From contig CAXXXS010000001.1 of NCBI GenBank assembly GCA_963665085.2, positions 3,100,001 to 3,164,000 of the forward strand: DNA of 64,000 nt. The letters are read 5' to 3'. The notes beneath the pieces were generated by a model, which worked only from the letters and a program-made list of their open reading frames with translations, had not been told where the DNA came from and ran no database searches. The translations under genes were made by a program, and so were the position numbers. Source of the stretch: G963665085 sp963665085. GTDB taxonomy: Bacteria > Bacteroidota > Bacteroidia > Bacteroidales > JAAAOM01. Of this stretch, positions 23,701-31,925 are shown in pieces (position 1 is the first letter of the stretch; every line of letters starts with the position of its first letter).

Positions 23701-24484
23701 TAGAGAAATTAATTATTTGAGGGTATCGGTTACAGATAGGTGTAACTTGCGATGTACTTATTGTATGCCTGATTGTGGGATAAAAAAGGTACCGCATTCA
23801 AAGATCATTTCTTTTGAAGAGATAGTAAAAGTAGTTGAATTTGGAGCGAGAAATGGAATTACTAAGATACGACTTACCGGGGGAGAACCTTTAGTAAGAA
23901 AGGGAATTGAGAAACTCGTTGAGAATATTGCAGCAATTAATGGAATTAGTGATATTTCGATGACAACGAACGGAACGTTATTGAAAGATAAAGCTGCAAG
24001 TCTTGCTAATGCAGGCCTTAACAGGGTAAATGTTAGTTTAGATACGTTAGATAAAAAAGAATACTCAACCATAACGCGGGGAGGAAAATTAAAAAATGTC
24101 CTGGAAGGAATTGACGAGGCCCAGAGATGTGGACTAGAGCCTATTAAAATCAATGTTGTGAAATTTAAGGAACGTGAAGTTGAGGGGTTAGATGAATTAA
24201 TAGAATATGCAAATACAAGAAATTTAAGGTTGCGATTTATTCATCAGATGAACTTGCAAAATGGAGAATTTTCTGTAGTTGAAGGAGGAAGTGGCGGAAA
24301 TTGTTCGTTGTGTAACCGGCTTAGGTTAACATCTACAGGCGATATAAAACCTTGTTTGTTTTCAGGTCTTGCATATAATATCAGGGAATCAGGCATTGAA
24401 AACGCTTTTTTAAATGCAATAGAGAATAAACCTAAATGTGGTACCTATAATAAAAGTGAAGAATTTTATCAAATTGGAGGGTAA
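23684..24484 (+). CDS. moaA: GTP 3',8-cyclase MoaA, compact form
   Basis: The 266-residue radical SAM protein catalyses the first step of Moco synthesis, conversion of GTP to 3',8-cyclo-GTP. The radical SAM motif CNLRCTYC and the flanking YLRVSVTDR are intact. So are ITKIRLTGGEPL, VNVSLDTL, the second cluster motif CSLCNRLRLTSTGDIKPC and the C-terminal GG (FYQIGG), which is needed for activity in known MoaA. However, it is about 60 residues shorter than usual. The part between RFIHQM (near residue 186) and the second cluster (near 208) is only about 20 residues, where typical MoaA has about 80. All catalytic features are kept, so it may be active in a trimmed form. Confidence 0.88.
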   Translation: MLDQYNREINYLRVSVTDRCNLRCTYCMPDCGIKKVPHSKIISFEEIVKVVEFGARNGITKIRLTGGEPLVRKGIEKLVENIAAINGISDISMTTNGTLLKDKAASLANAGLNRVNVSLDTLDKKEYSTITRGGKLKNVLEGIDEAQRCGLEPIKINVVKFKEREVEGLDELIEYANTRNLRLRFIHQMNLQNGEFSVVEGGSGGNCSLCNRLRLTSTGDIKPCLFSGLAYNIRESGIENAFLNAIENKPKCGTYNKSEEFYQIGG

Positions 24485-24487
24485 ATA

Positions 24488-24946
24488 ATGTCAAAACTAA
24501 CGCATACTGATAATTCAGGGAAAGCATCAATGGTTGATGTAGGCCAGAAACCCGAAATGCACAGGGAGGCAAATGCAGAGGGGTTTATAAAACTGAAAGA
24601 GGAAACATTGCAACTTATTACTGACAATCAGATGAAGAAGGGCGATGTTCTTGCTGTTGCCAGAATTGCAGGGATACAGGCAGCTAAACAAACACCAGGA
24701 TTAATTCCCTTGTGCCATACATTATTATTAACAAAAGTTGATGTAGATTTTGAAGTACTTAAAACCGGTATTAAAGTATCTACATTAGTTAAATGCAACG
24801 GACAAACCGGTGTAGAGATGGAAGCACTAACTGCCGTGAATATCGCCCTGTTAACAATCTATGATATGTGCAAAGCAGTTGATAAGGAAATGGAGATGCA
24901 AGGCATAAAATTAGTTTCAAAATCAAAAAAACAAATTAATGGATAA
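24488..24946 (+). CDS. moaC: Cyclic pyranopterin monophosphate synthase MoaC
   Basis: The 152-residue protein matches MoaC in length and motifs: SMVDVGQKP near the N-terminus, the active-site region LIPLCHTLLL, and VEMEALTAVNIALLTIYDMCKA near the C-terminus. It converts the MoaA product into cyclic pyranopterin monophosphate. The start is four bases after the moaA stop, and it overlaps the next gene by 8 bp. Confidence 0.95.
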   Translation: MSKLTHTDNSGKASMVDVGQKPEMHREANAEGFIKLKEETLQLITDNQMKKGDVLAVARIAGIQAAKQTPGLIPLCHTLLLTKVDVDFEVLKTGIKVSTLVKCNGQTGVEMEALTAVNIALLTIYDMCKAVDKEMEMQGIKLVSKSKKQING

Positions 24947-25871
24947 AGCTTGTGTAGTTTCGTTAAATATTTCTGAAAAGAAAGGTGTAATTAAAAAGCC
25001 AGTAAAGAAAATAGAGTTTACGAAAACAGGAATTAAAGGAGATGCTCATTCTGGGAAATGGAACAGGCAGGTTAGTTTATTGTCAAGTGAAAGTATATTG
25101 GGATTTCAGGATAAATTGAAAAGAGAAATTAAGTATGGCGAATTTGCCGAGAATATAACCACAAAAGACATCGATTTAAAGCTTTTAAAACCGCTGGATA
25201 CATTGTTGATTGGGAAAACAGAACTTACAGTTACCCAGTTAGGGAAAAAATGCCATGGTTCAAATTGTGCAATTTTTCAGGAAGTTGGTGATTGTGTCAT
25301 GCCTAGCGAAGGGATTTTTGCCAGGGTAAAAAAGTCAGGTGTAATTAAGCCTAATGATTCCATCGTTCACAAGCCTAAGAAGTATAAGGTAAGAGTTATT
25401 ACATTAAGTGATCGTGCTAGTCAGGGAATTTATGAAGATAAATCAGGAAAATTATTGACAGGCCTTTTAAAGAAATATTTTGAGCAAGAAGGAAGGAAAA
25501 TAGAAATTGATTATCAGTTGATTCCTGATAAAAAGAAGAAGCTGTACCAGTTATTAAAAGATTCGGTTAAATTAAAATTTGATATAATTATAACAACGGG
25601 TGGAACTGGTATAGGAGTTAGCGATATCACACCTGATGTTATATTAAAATTTATTGATAAAGAAATTCCTGGAATAATGGAATTTATTCGCCATAAACAT
25701 GGGATAGAAAAGCCACGTGCGCTAATTAGCAGAAGTGTTGCTGGAATAAAAGACAAAACATTGATCTTTTCTTTACCAGGAAACCCTAAGGCTGTTATCG
25801 AATATTTTGAAGAGATAAAAAAACATTTTTTTCATTTGTCGTATATGCTTAATAAATTAGATATTCATTAG
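24939..25871 (+). CDS. MOSC domain - MogA/MoaB fusion protein
   Basis: The 310-residue protein joins two modules. Residues about 1-142 are a MOSC domain, with the conserved GIKGDAHSGKWNRQVSLLS, the pattern GEFAENI and the cysteine in LGKKCHGSNC. MOSC proteins bind or sulfurate molybdenum cofactor. Residues about 148-305 are a MogA/MoaB-like domain with VITLSDRASQGIYEDKSG and IITTGGTGIGVSDITPDV, which adenylates molybdopterin for MoeA. A fusion lets the last steps be coupled. It closes the operon. moaD, moaE and a standard moeB are absent here, so the molybdopterin synthase must be encoded elsewhere. Confidence 0.9.
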   Translation: MDKACVVSLNISEKKGVIKKPVKKIEFTKTGIKGDAHSGKWNRQVSLLSSESILGFQDKLKREIKYGEFAENITTKDIDLKLLKPLDTLLIGKTELTVTQLGKKCHGSNCAIFQEVGDCVMPSEGIFARVKKSGVIKPNDSIVHKPKKYKVRVITLSDRASQGIYEDKSGKLLTGLLKKYFEQEGRKIEIDYQLIPDKKKKLYQLLKDSVKLKFDIIITTGGTGIGVSDITPDVILKFIDKEIPGIMEFIRHKHGIEKPRALISRSVAGIKDKTLIFSLPGNPKAVIEYFEEIKKHFFHLSYMLNKLDIH

Positions 25872-26154
25872 TTTTTGTTGTTTTAAATAGTAAGAATCAA
25901 AGTATTGATATTTAAACTGTTATCTGTAAGTGTGTTTAATTTATTGTTGTTCTAAATAACACGTTTTATATTGATACCTAGGCTTTTAAAATTGAGCATA
26001 TGCTCGAAACGCAAAAACAACTCCTAACTGACTGATTATTTGATTTTTAAATGTCGTTTTAATTTTGTAAATTTTCTTTTGTTATTTGAAAAACAAATAT
26101 ATCTTTGATTCTATATATCCGTATAGTTAGATGTGTATATAACAAGATAATTCT

Positions 26155-28383
26155 ATGACTAGCAGGCGAGACTTCATAAAAATTTCCGCATTAGGATTGG
26201 GAGGTGTTAGTGTGGGAAATGCTGCTTGGGCAGCTTACCAAAATACAATAGGAAAGAACGATAAAGATCAATTTCTAAAATTTTCCCGGACTCCAACATA
26301 TTGTGAAGTATGTTTCTGGAAATGTGCAGGATGGGTTTATAAAAATGAAGAAGGAGAGATCTGGAAAATTGAAGGAAACGACGAAGACCAGCATTGTAAT
26401 GGAAGGTTCTGTCCCCGCGGAACAGGAGGTGTCGGTATGTTTTACGATGAGGATAGATTAAAAACTCCGCTAATTAGAACAAGTGAACGTGGGCAACAGA
26501 TATTCCGTGAAGCTACATGGGATGAGGCTTTTGATTACATTGCCGAAAAAATGAAAGATATTGCTGAAAAGTACGGGCCTGAGTGTGTCGCATTGTTTAC
26601 TCATGGTTCCGGGGGAAGTTATTTTGGTGATCTTTTAAAAGCATATGGTTCTACTAATATTACAGCTCCATCCTATGCGCAATGTCGTGGCCCAAGAGAA
26701 GTAGCTTTTATTGCAACATTTGGAGAAGGTGTAGATTCTCCGGAAAAAACTGATATCAGAGATACAAAATGCCTCGTGCTGATTGGTTCTCATATTGGTG
26801 AGAATATGCATAACGGTCAGGTTCAGGAAATGTCTGATGCCATAGACAAAGGTGCAACAATAATAACTGTTGATCCACGCTATTCTACTGCAGCCAGTAA
26901 ATCTAAATTCTGGCTTCCAATAAAACCGGCAACAGATATTGCTTTGTTGATGGCCTGGATAAATGTAATTATCGAAGAAGGTTGGTACGATAAAGAATAT
27001 GTAGAAAATTATACATTTGGGTTTGACCAATTAAAAGCCCATGTAAGGACAATGACTCCTGAATGGGCTTATGGTATCACAACAATCAAACCTGATGTTA
27101 TCAGGCAAACAGCAAAGGAAATGGCAAATGCTTCGCCAGCTGTTATTGTCCATCCAGGACGACATGTTACATGGTATGGTGATGATACACAAAGATTAAG
27201 GGCGGTTGCTATTTTAAATGCATTATTAGGTAGTTGGGGAAGACGTGGAGGGTTCTATCGTCCCGAAAAGAAAAAAGTCCCATCTTATCCACATCCATCA
27301 TTTCCGGAACCCAAAAAAACATGGAGAGATGCATTCCCAGGTCAATTTAACTTAGCAGATTTAGCTTTAGCTTCGGGGATTTGTGATGCAACTATTCCTG
27401 CCGCATCAAGGGATTGCTCTTTTAAAGGCTGGATTGTTAATGGGACAAATCTTATAAATACATTGCCAAATCAGAAAAATACGCTTGAAGCAATTCAGAA
27501 TCTTGAATTACTGGTAGCCATCGATACCATGCCGATGGAGATTACAGGTTGGGCAGATGTTGTTCTTCCGGAATGCACATACTTAGAGCGTTATGATTTA
27601 ATTCGTGATAGTCAACACAGAGAACCAGCTATAGCATTGCGCATGCCTGCGGTAGAACCAAAATATAACAGCAAACCCGCGTGGTGGATGGCAAAACAAT
27701 TAGCGGGTAAGTTAGGATTACAAGATTATTTTCCGTGGGAAAACATTGAAGGCCTCCTTGATTGGCAGTTGAAACAGTTGGGTACATCACTCGAAGAAAT
27801 GCAACGTATAGGAGTGAAAACCTATCCCCGTGAGTACGATGATATGTATTTTGGAGACGGAGAAGAAATTGAATTTTATACCAATACAGGTAAAATAGAA
27901 TTGTATTCAACAGCAATGGAAAATGAAGGATTTGATCCAATGCCTGTTTATAAAGCTCATGAAGAACCGCCTGAAGGATTTTATAGATTGATTTACGGAC
28001 GGGCTCCGATGCATACCTTCAGTAGGACTGCAAATAATCCAAATTTAACGGATTTAATGGATGAAAATGTTGTCTGGGTGAACCCTAAGGTTGCAAAACA
28101 ATGGGAGTTAAAAACAAATCAAGAAGTTTATTTAAAGAATCAGGATGGTATTGTTTCTGATTTTCCTATAAAAGTGCGTGTTACTGAGCGAATCCGTTGG
28201 GACTCTGTATATATGGTACATGGTTTTGGACATGCAGATAAACGCATGAAACGATGCTATGGTAAGGGGGTCAGCGATACTCAAATGATTACAAAAGTGC
28301 TTGTTGATCCGGTTATGGGAGGTACAGGTATGAGAGGGAATTTTGTTACATTTTTATATGAAAAAGAGGAGGTAGCATCATGA
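26155..28383 (+). CDS. psrA: Tat-exported molybdopterin oxidoreductase, polysulfide/thiosulfate reductase catalytic subunit (PsrA/PhsA type)
   Basis: The 742-residue protein starts with a twin-arginine signal (SRRDFIK at 3-9). The [4Fe-4S] motif follows: C50, C53, C57 and C86 (CEVCFWKC ... RFCPRG). The Mo ligand is probably Cys177, in SYAQCRGP. Residue count and the PsrB/PsrC partners downstream match PsrA and PhsA, which reduce polysulfide or thiosulfate in the periplasm with electrons from the quinone pool. The exact substrate cannot be fixed from sequence; tetrathionate and arsenate reductases are related, but usually differ in length or partners. It directly follows the molybdenum cofactor operon (283 bp gap) and precedes sulfur transport genes, which supports a sulfur substrate. 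Confidence 0.85.
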   Translation: MTSRRDFIKISALGLGGVSVGNAAWAAYQNTIGKNDKDQFLKFSRTPTYCEVCFWKCAGWVYKNEEGEIWKIEGNDEDQHCNGRFCPRGTGGVGMFYDEDRLKTPLIRTSERGQQIFREATWDEAFDYIAEKMKDIAEKYGPECVALFTHGSGGSYFGDLLKAYGSTNITAPSYAQCRGPREVAFIATFGEGVDSPEKTDIRDTKCLVLIGSHIGENMHNGQVQEMSDAIDKGATIITVDPRYSTAASKSKFWLPIKPATDIALLMAWINVIIEEGWYDKEYVENYTFGFDQLKAHVRTMTPEWAYGITTIKPDVIRQTAKEMANASPAVIVHPGRHVTWYGDDTQRLRAVAILNALLGSWGRRGGFYRPEKKKVPSYPHPSFPEPKKTWRDAFPGQFNLADLALASGICDATIPAASRDCSFKGWIVNGTNLINTLPNQKNTLEAIQNLELLVAIDTMPMEITGWADVVLPECTYLERYDLIRDSQHREPAIALRMPAVEPKYNSKPAWWMAKQLAGKLGLQDYFPWENIEGLLDWQLKQLGTSLEEMQRIGVKTYPREYDDMYFGDGEEIEFYTNTGKIELYSTAMENEGFDPMPVYKAHEEPPEGFYRLIYGRAPMHTFSRTANNPNLTDLMDENVVWVNPKVAKQWELKTNQEVYLKNQDGIVSDFPIKVRVTERIRWDSVYMVHGFGHADKRMKRCYGKGVSDTQMITKVLVDPVMGGTGMRGNFVTFLYEKEEVAS

Positions 28384-28913
28384 GATATGCAATGGCGGTT
28401 GATACAAAAAAGTGTGTAGGCTGTAGTGATTGTGTTGTTGCCTGTCAAACCGAAAATAATGTACCAATAGGATACTGCAGAGACTGGGTTGTTGAGGTCA
28501 CAGATGGTACGTATCCTCAACTGGAACTTGAATTACGTTCAGAGCGCTGTAATCATTGTAATAATTCTCCATGTGTACGTTGTTGTCCAACAGGTGCCAG
28601 CCATTATAGTGATGGTGGAATTGTGTTGGTTACAAAGAATAAATGTATCGGTTGTGGAGCGTGCATAGCTTCTTGTCCATATGATGCTCGTTATCCTCAC
28701 CCCGATGGTTATGTTGATAAATGCACATTCTGTATTCACCGGGTTAAAAAAGGCTTACAACCTGCTTGTGTTGCAGCATGTCCGACAAAGTGCATGTATT
28801 TTGGTGATTTGGATGATCCAAAAAGTGATGTTTCTGTTGTCCTTAAAAAACGAAAATACAAAACACTTATTCCTGAAGCGGGTACCCAACCACAGTTATA
28901 TTTTTTAATTTAA
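28380..28913 (+). CDS. psrB: Four-cluster ferredoxin subunit PsrB/PhsB type
   Basis: The 177-residue protein has four cysteine groups for [4Fe-4S] clusters: CVGCSDCVVACQ, CNHCNNSPCVRCCP, CIGCGACIASCP and CTFCIHRVKKGLQPACVAAC. This is the electron-transfer subunit of the PsrABC family. It overlaps psrA by 4 bp (ATGA). The protein has no signal peptide and is expected to be exported with PsrA through the Tat system. Confidence 0.93.
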   Translation: MRYAMAVDTKKCVGCSDCVVACQTENNVPIGYCRDWVVEVTDGTYPQLELELRSERCNHCNNSPCVRCCPTGASHYSDGGIVLVTKNKCIGCGACIASCPYDARYPHPDGYVDKCTFCIHRVKKGLQPACVAACPTKCMYFGDLDDPKSDVSVVLKKRKYKTLIPEAGTQPQLYFLI

Positions 28914-28932
28914 ACTTAACGAACATACTATA

Positions 28933-29874
28933 ATGAGAGAAGAATTAATTGTTAGCGGCAGAATGAATCAGTGGATTGATCCACATTTACATGTCTGGCA
29001 TTGGCAAATACCATTGTACTTATTTCTGGGAGGTTTAGCAGCTGGAATATTATTCTTTGCTGCACTTTATACAATCATGGGAAAGGAAGATAAATTTCCA
29101 ACAGCGGTAAGAATTGCACCTCATGTTGTTCCATGGTTGTTAGTTCTTGGTCTTTTTGCCCTGTTTCTTGATTTAAAACACAAAGCCTATTTCTGGCAAT
29201 TATATACAACTATTAAGTTTCAATCGCCAATGTCTTGGGGTGCTTGGGTATTAATGGCAGTAACACCATTATCTTTTATTTGGAGTGCAATTCATATAAA
29301 AGAAATTTTTCCAAAATGGGATTGGAAATTTAAGTTTCTATTTGATTTAGAAGCTTTTTTTACTAAGAATAAATTAATTATGGCTTGGGCAATGATAATA
29401 CTATCACTAATCCTGGGTATTTATACCGGAATACTTTTCTCTGCATTTAATGCGCGTCCGTTATGGAACACATCAATACTAGGTCCCTTGTTTCTTGCGT
29501 CAGGATTGTCAACAGGTGCAGCTGCAATCATGTTAATGTCTAAGTCTCATGATGAAAGGAAAACATTTGCTAAGCTGGATATTATGTTGATTGGTATTGA
29601 GCTGTTTCTCATCATTCATATGTTTATGGGATTTCTTGCAAGTCATCAGGTACAAATTGATGCTGCTCAATTATTCCTGGGAGGAGAATATACCGCAGCA
29701 TTTTGGATTTTTGTAGTAGGGATTGGAATGATTCTTCCTGCTATCCTTGAAATTTTAGAATTAAAAAAATATAAAATACCTGTTGTTATACCTGCAGCAA
29801 TGGTATTGTTTGGAGGTATATTATTCAGGTTCATATTTGCATATGCCGGACAGGCAAGCAGGTGGTTGTATTGA
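28933..29874 (+). CDS. psrC: NrfD/PsrC-type membrane quinol oxidoreductase subunit
   Basis: The 313-residue protein has eight or nine hydrophobic segments, and begins with WHWQIPLYLFLGGLAAGILF, a motif typical of the NrfD/PsrC family. PsrC is the membrane anchor that passes electrons from menaquinol to PsrB. It starts 19 bp after psrB. A prominent feature, also normal for the family, is the conserved GPLFLASGLSTGAAA stretch in the middle. Confidence 0.92.
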   Translation: MREELIVSGRMNQWIDPHLHVWHWQIPLYLFLGGLAAGILFFAALYTIMGKEDKFPTAVRIAPHVVPWLLVLGLFALFLDLKHKAYFWQLYTTIKFQSPMSWGAWVLMAVTPLSFIWSAIHIKEIFPKWDWKFKFLFDLEAFFTKNKLIMAWAMIILSLILGIYTGILFSAFNARPLWNTSILGPLFLASGLSTGAAAIMLMSKSHDERKTFAKLDIMLIGIELFLIIHMFMGFLASHQVQIDAAQLFLGGEYTAAFWIFVVGIGMILPAILEILELKKYKIPVVIPAAMVLFGGILFRFIFAYAGQASRWLY

Positions 29875-29890
29875 TAAAAAAGAAAAAGAA

Positions 29891-30442
29891 ATGGAAAATA
29901 AAAAGGACAGATCAAAAAAGTATTTAAATCCATACATTGGTGGAGTTTTACTGGGCTTGGTATTATTGGCCTCAAATTATATTTCCGGTCGGGGATTGGG
30001 TGCAAGTGGAGCAGTTAAAAGTGCAGTGTTAGCAACTGTGAAAACTGTAACTCCATCACATTTTGAAAATGCTGCATACTACAAAGAGTATTCAGAAAAT
30101 GCAGCAGCATCAGGACATGAGGATCAAAGTCCATTAAATTCATGGTTGGTTTTTGAAATGTTGGGTGTTCTGGTAGGAGGATTTATTTCTGGAGCACTTG
30201 CTGGTAGATTAAAATTCAAAGTTGAGCATTCACCAAGAATCACTTCAAAGCGTAGACTGATTTTTGCTTTAGCCGGAGGAATATTATTTGGTTATGGCTC
30301 TCAATTGGGGCGTGGCTGTACAAGTGGTTCTGCTCTTAGTGGTATGGCTGTTCTATCTGTAGGCGGATTTGTAACTATGGCTGCAATTTTTGGGACAGCT
30401 TTCGCTTTAGCATTCTTTGTGCGAAAAAACTGGATACAATAA
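29891..30442 (+). CDS. YeeE/YedE family sulfur transporter, N-terminal half
   Basis: Start chosen at ATG 29891 (MENKKDRSKKYLNPYIGG), preceded by agaaaaagaa, giving 183 residues; an earlier start would lie inside psrC. The protein has about four membrane spans and the family signature LGRGCTSGSALSG with its key cysteine. In the thiosulfate transporter TsuA (YeeE) two pseudo-symmetric halves each contribute a cysteine to a central conduit. Here the halves are separate genes, this being the first. It follows psrC by 16 bp. An unusual point is the extra polar loop between the first and second spans. Confidence 0.85.
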   Translation: MENKKDRSKKYLNPYIGGVLLGLVLLASNYISGRGLGASGAVKSAVLATVKTVTPSHFENAAYYKEYSENAAASGHEDQSPLNSWLVFEMLGVLVGGFISGALAGRLKFKVEHSPRITSKRRLIFALAGGILFGYGSQLGRGCTSGSALSGMAVLSVGGFVTMAAIFGTAFALAFFVRKNWIQ

Positions 30443-30478
30443 TTAATCATTTGAAAATAAATATTAAACAATATAAAA

Positions 30479-31069
30479 ATGGGACCATTAGTAGTATATG
30501 ATCATATTTCTTCAAGTACCAATATGTTACTGGCTTTTATTATTGGTATTGGTTTCGGAATGGTTTTGGAAAGCAGTGGGTTTTCTTCTAGTAGAAAATT
30601 AGCAGGTGTCTTTTATGGCTATGATACTGTTGTACTTAAAGTATTCTTCACAGCAGCTATAACAGCTATGTTGGGATTGCTGTTTTTTAGCCTTTTTGAT
30701 TGGATTGATCTTGACCTTGTTTATATTAATCCAACATATATGACTTCGGCAATTGCCGGAGGAGTAATTATGGGTGCTGGTTTCATTTTGGGCGGATTTT
30801 GCCCGGGAACTAGTTTTTGTGGGGCATCAATTGGTAAGATTGACGCTATGGTATTTATTTTTGGATTATTTATTGGGGTTTCAATTTTTACAGAAGGATA
30901 TACGCTCTGGGAAAATATTTATAAAGCAAATTTTCAGGGAGCCCCAAAATTGAGTGAGGCAATAGGAATAAAAGATGGTTTGATGGCTTTTCTTATTATC
31001 CTTGTTGCTTTGGGGATGTTTTATGTTGGTGAGTGGGCAGAGAAAAAATTCCCGCAACCAGAATACTAG
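30479..31069 (+). CDS. YeeE/YedE family sulfur transporter, C-terminal half
   Basis: The 196-residue protein has five or six hydrophobic segments and the motif FILGGFCPGTSFCGASIGKI, which matches the second cysteine repeat of YeeE/YedE. Together with the gene 36 bp upstream it reconstitutes a full-length transporter. Likely role: taking up thiosulfate or another small sulfur anion, or moving the product of the Psr enzyme across the membrane. The location directly after psrABC is the main argument for that role. Confidence 0.85.
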   Translation: MGPLVVYDHISSSTNMLLAFIIGIGFGMVLESSGFSSSRKLAGVFYGYDTVVLKVFFTAAITAMLGLLFFSLFDWIDLDLVYINPTYMTSAIAGGVIMGAGFILGGFCPGTSFCGASIGKIDAMVFIFGLFIGVSIFTEGYTLWENIYKANFQGAPKLSEAIGIKDGLMAFLIILVALGMFYVGEWAEKKFPQPEY

Positions 31070-31105
31070 AATTTTGTTGTATAAGTAGAATTAAAAAATA
31101 AACAG

Positions 31106-31729
31106 ATGAAAACAAGAGTAATAATGGCAGTTATTTTCGTTTCCCTTGGATTAATTGTGGCATTTGTGCCAGAAAACACAACTCATCCATATAAGTTGGA
31201 CGCAGAAAAGATGCTCGAACTTGTTTACGAAAGAGCACAGTTTTATAGTCCGGATGAAATAGCAGATATGATTGTAAATAAGGATCCGGAGTTGCAATTA
31301 ATTGATGTCAGAAAAGAAGATGAATATGAGAAATTTAGTCTTCCGGGAGCAATCAATATACCTATCTCAGACCTTTTATCTGATGATTGGAGAGATTATC
31401 TTGATCAGGATGTAAAAATAAATGTATTTTATTCAAACGGAACAGTATTGGCGAATGAAGCTTGGATGATTACCCGTCAATTGGGATACCAGAATAATTA
31501 CGTCATGGAAGGAGGATTAAATTATTGGGCAGAAGTAATAACAAATCCTACTCCTCCAAAAAATGTTAGTCCAAATGAAGAATTTGCAAAATATGATTTT
31601 AGAAAAGGTGCCAGCCAGGCATTAGGAGGAGGGACAGTAGCGGCATCTTCTGATGATTTTCAACAAGCAACAGCAAAACCGGTAATCAAAAGTAGCCCTA
31701 AGAAAAAAAGGGTAGCTGGGGGTTGTTAA
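31106..31729 (+). CDS. Membrane-anchored rhodanese-fold protein with C-terminal Gly-Gly-Cys
   Basis: The 207-residue protein has an N-terminal membrane anchor (about 5-21) and a rhodanese-like domain (about 45-150) with ELQLIDVRKEDEYEKFSLPG and YVMEGGLNYW. The active-site loop reads VFYSNGT: the usual catalytic cysteine is Ser110. The only cysteine in the whole protein is the last residue, Cys207, at the end of a flexible, lysine-rich tail (KKKRVAGGC). A tail-end cysteine could carry a persulfide, as in DsrC, while the domain serves as a scaffold. This is inference. It is the last gene of the sulfur module, followed by a terminator. Confidence 0.85.
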   Translation: MKTRVIMAVIFVSLGLIVAFVPENTTHPYKLDAEKMLELVYERAQFYSPDEIADMIVNKDPELQLIDVRKEDEYEKFSLPGAINIPISDLLSDDWRDYLDQDVKINVFYSNGTVLANEAWMITRQLGYQNNYVMEGGLNYWAEVITNPTPPKNVSPNEEFAKYDFRKGASQALGGGTVAASSDDFQQATAKPVIKSSPKKKRVAGGC

Positions 31730-31753
31730 TTTGTGCTAAATAAAAATATAGAG

Positions 31754-31790
31754 GCCTCGGATATATCAAACAATCCGGGGCTTTTTGTTT
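31754..31790 (+). terminator. Intrinsic terminator of the psr/YeeE/rhodanese operon
   Basis: Arms gcctcggat (31754-31762) and atccggggc (31773-31781) pair fully in RNA with one G-U and a 10-base loop, followed by a T-rich tract from 31782. It lies 25 bp after the stop of the rhodanese gene and closes that transcription unit. Confidence 0.85.
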
Positions 31791-31925
31791 TCTGAAAGGG
31801 TATTTAATTTCTGATAGGAGGAAATATTTTATCATTTAATACGTCATTAAATATTAGTCAATAGACTTAAAAATACAGAAGCAACCATTTGAATTTTTCT
31901 GTGTCTATAGGTTAAAACGTATTTT

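Noticed and set aside
29783..29890. Earlier start for the first YeeE/YedE half
   Set aside because: It lies inside psrC in another frame and adds no membrane or signal feature; ATG 29891 has an upstream purine-rich stretch and a matching N-terminus.
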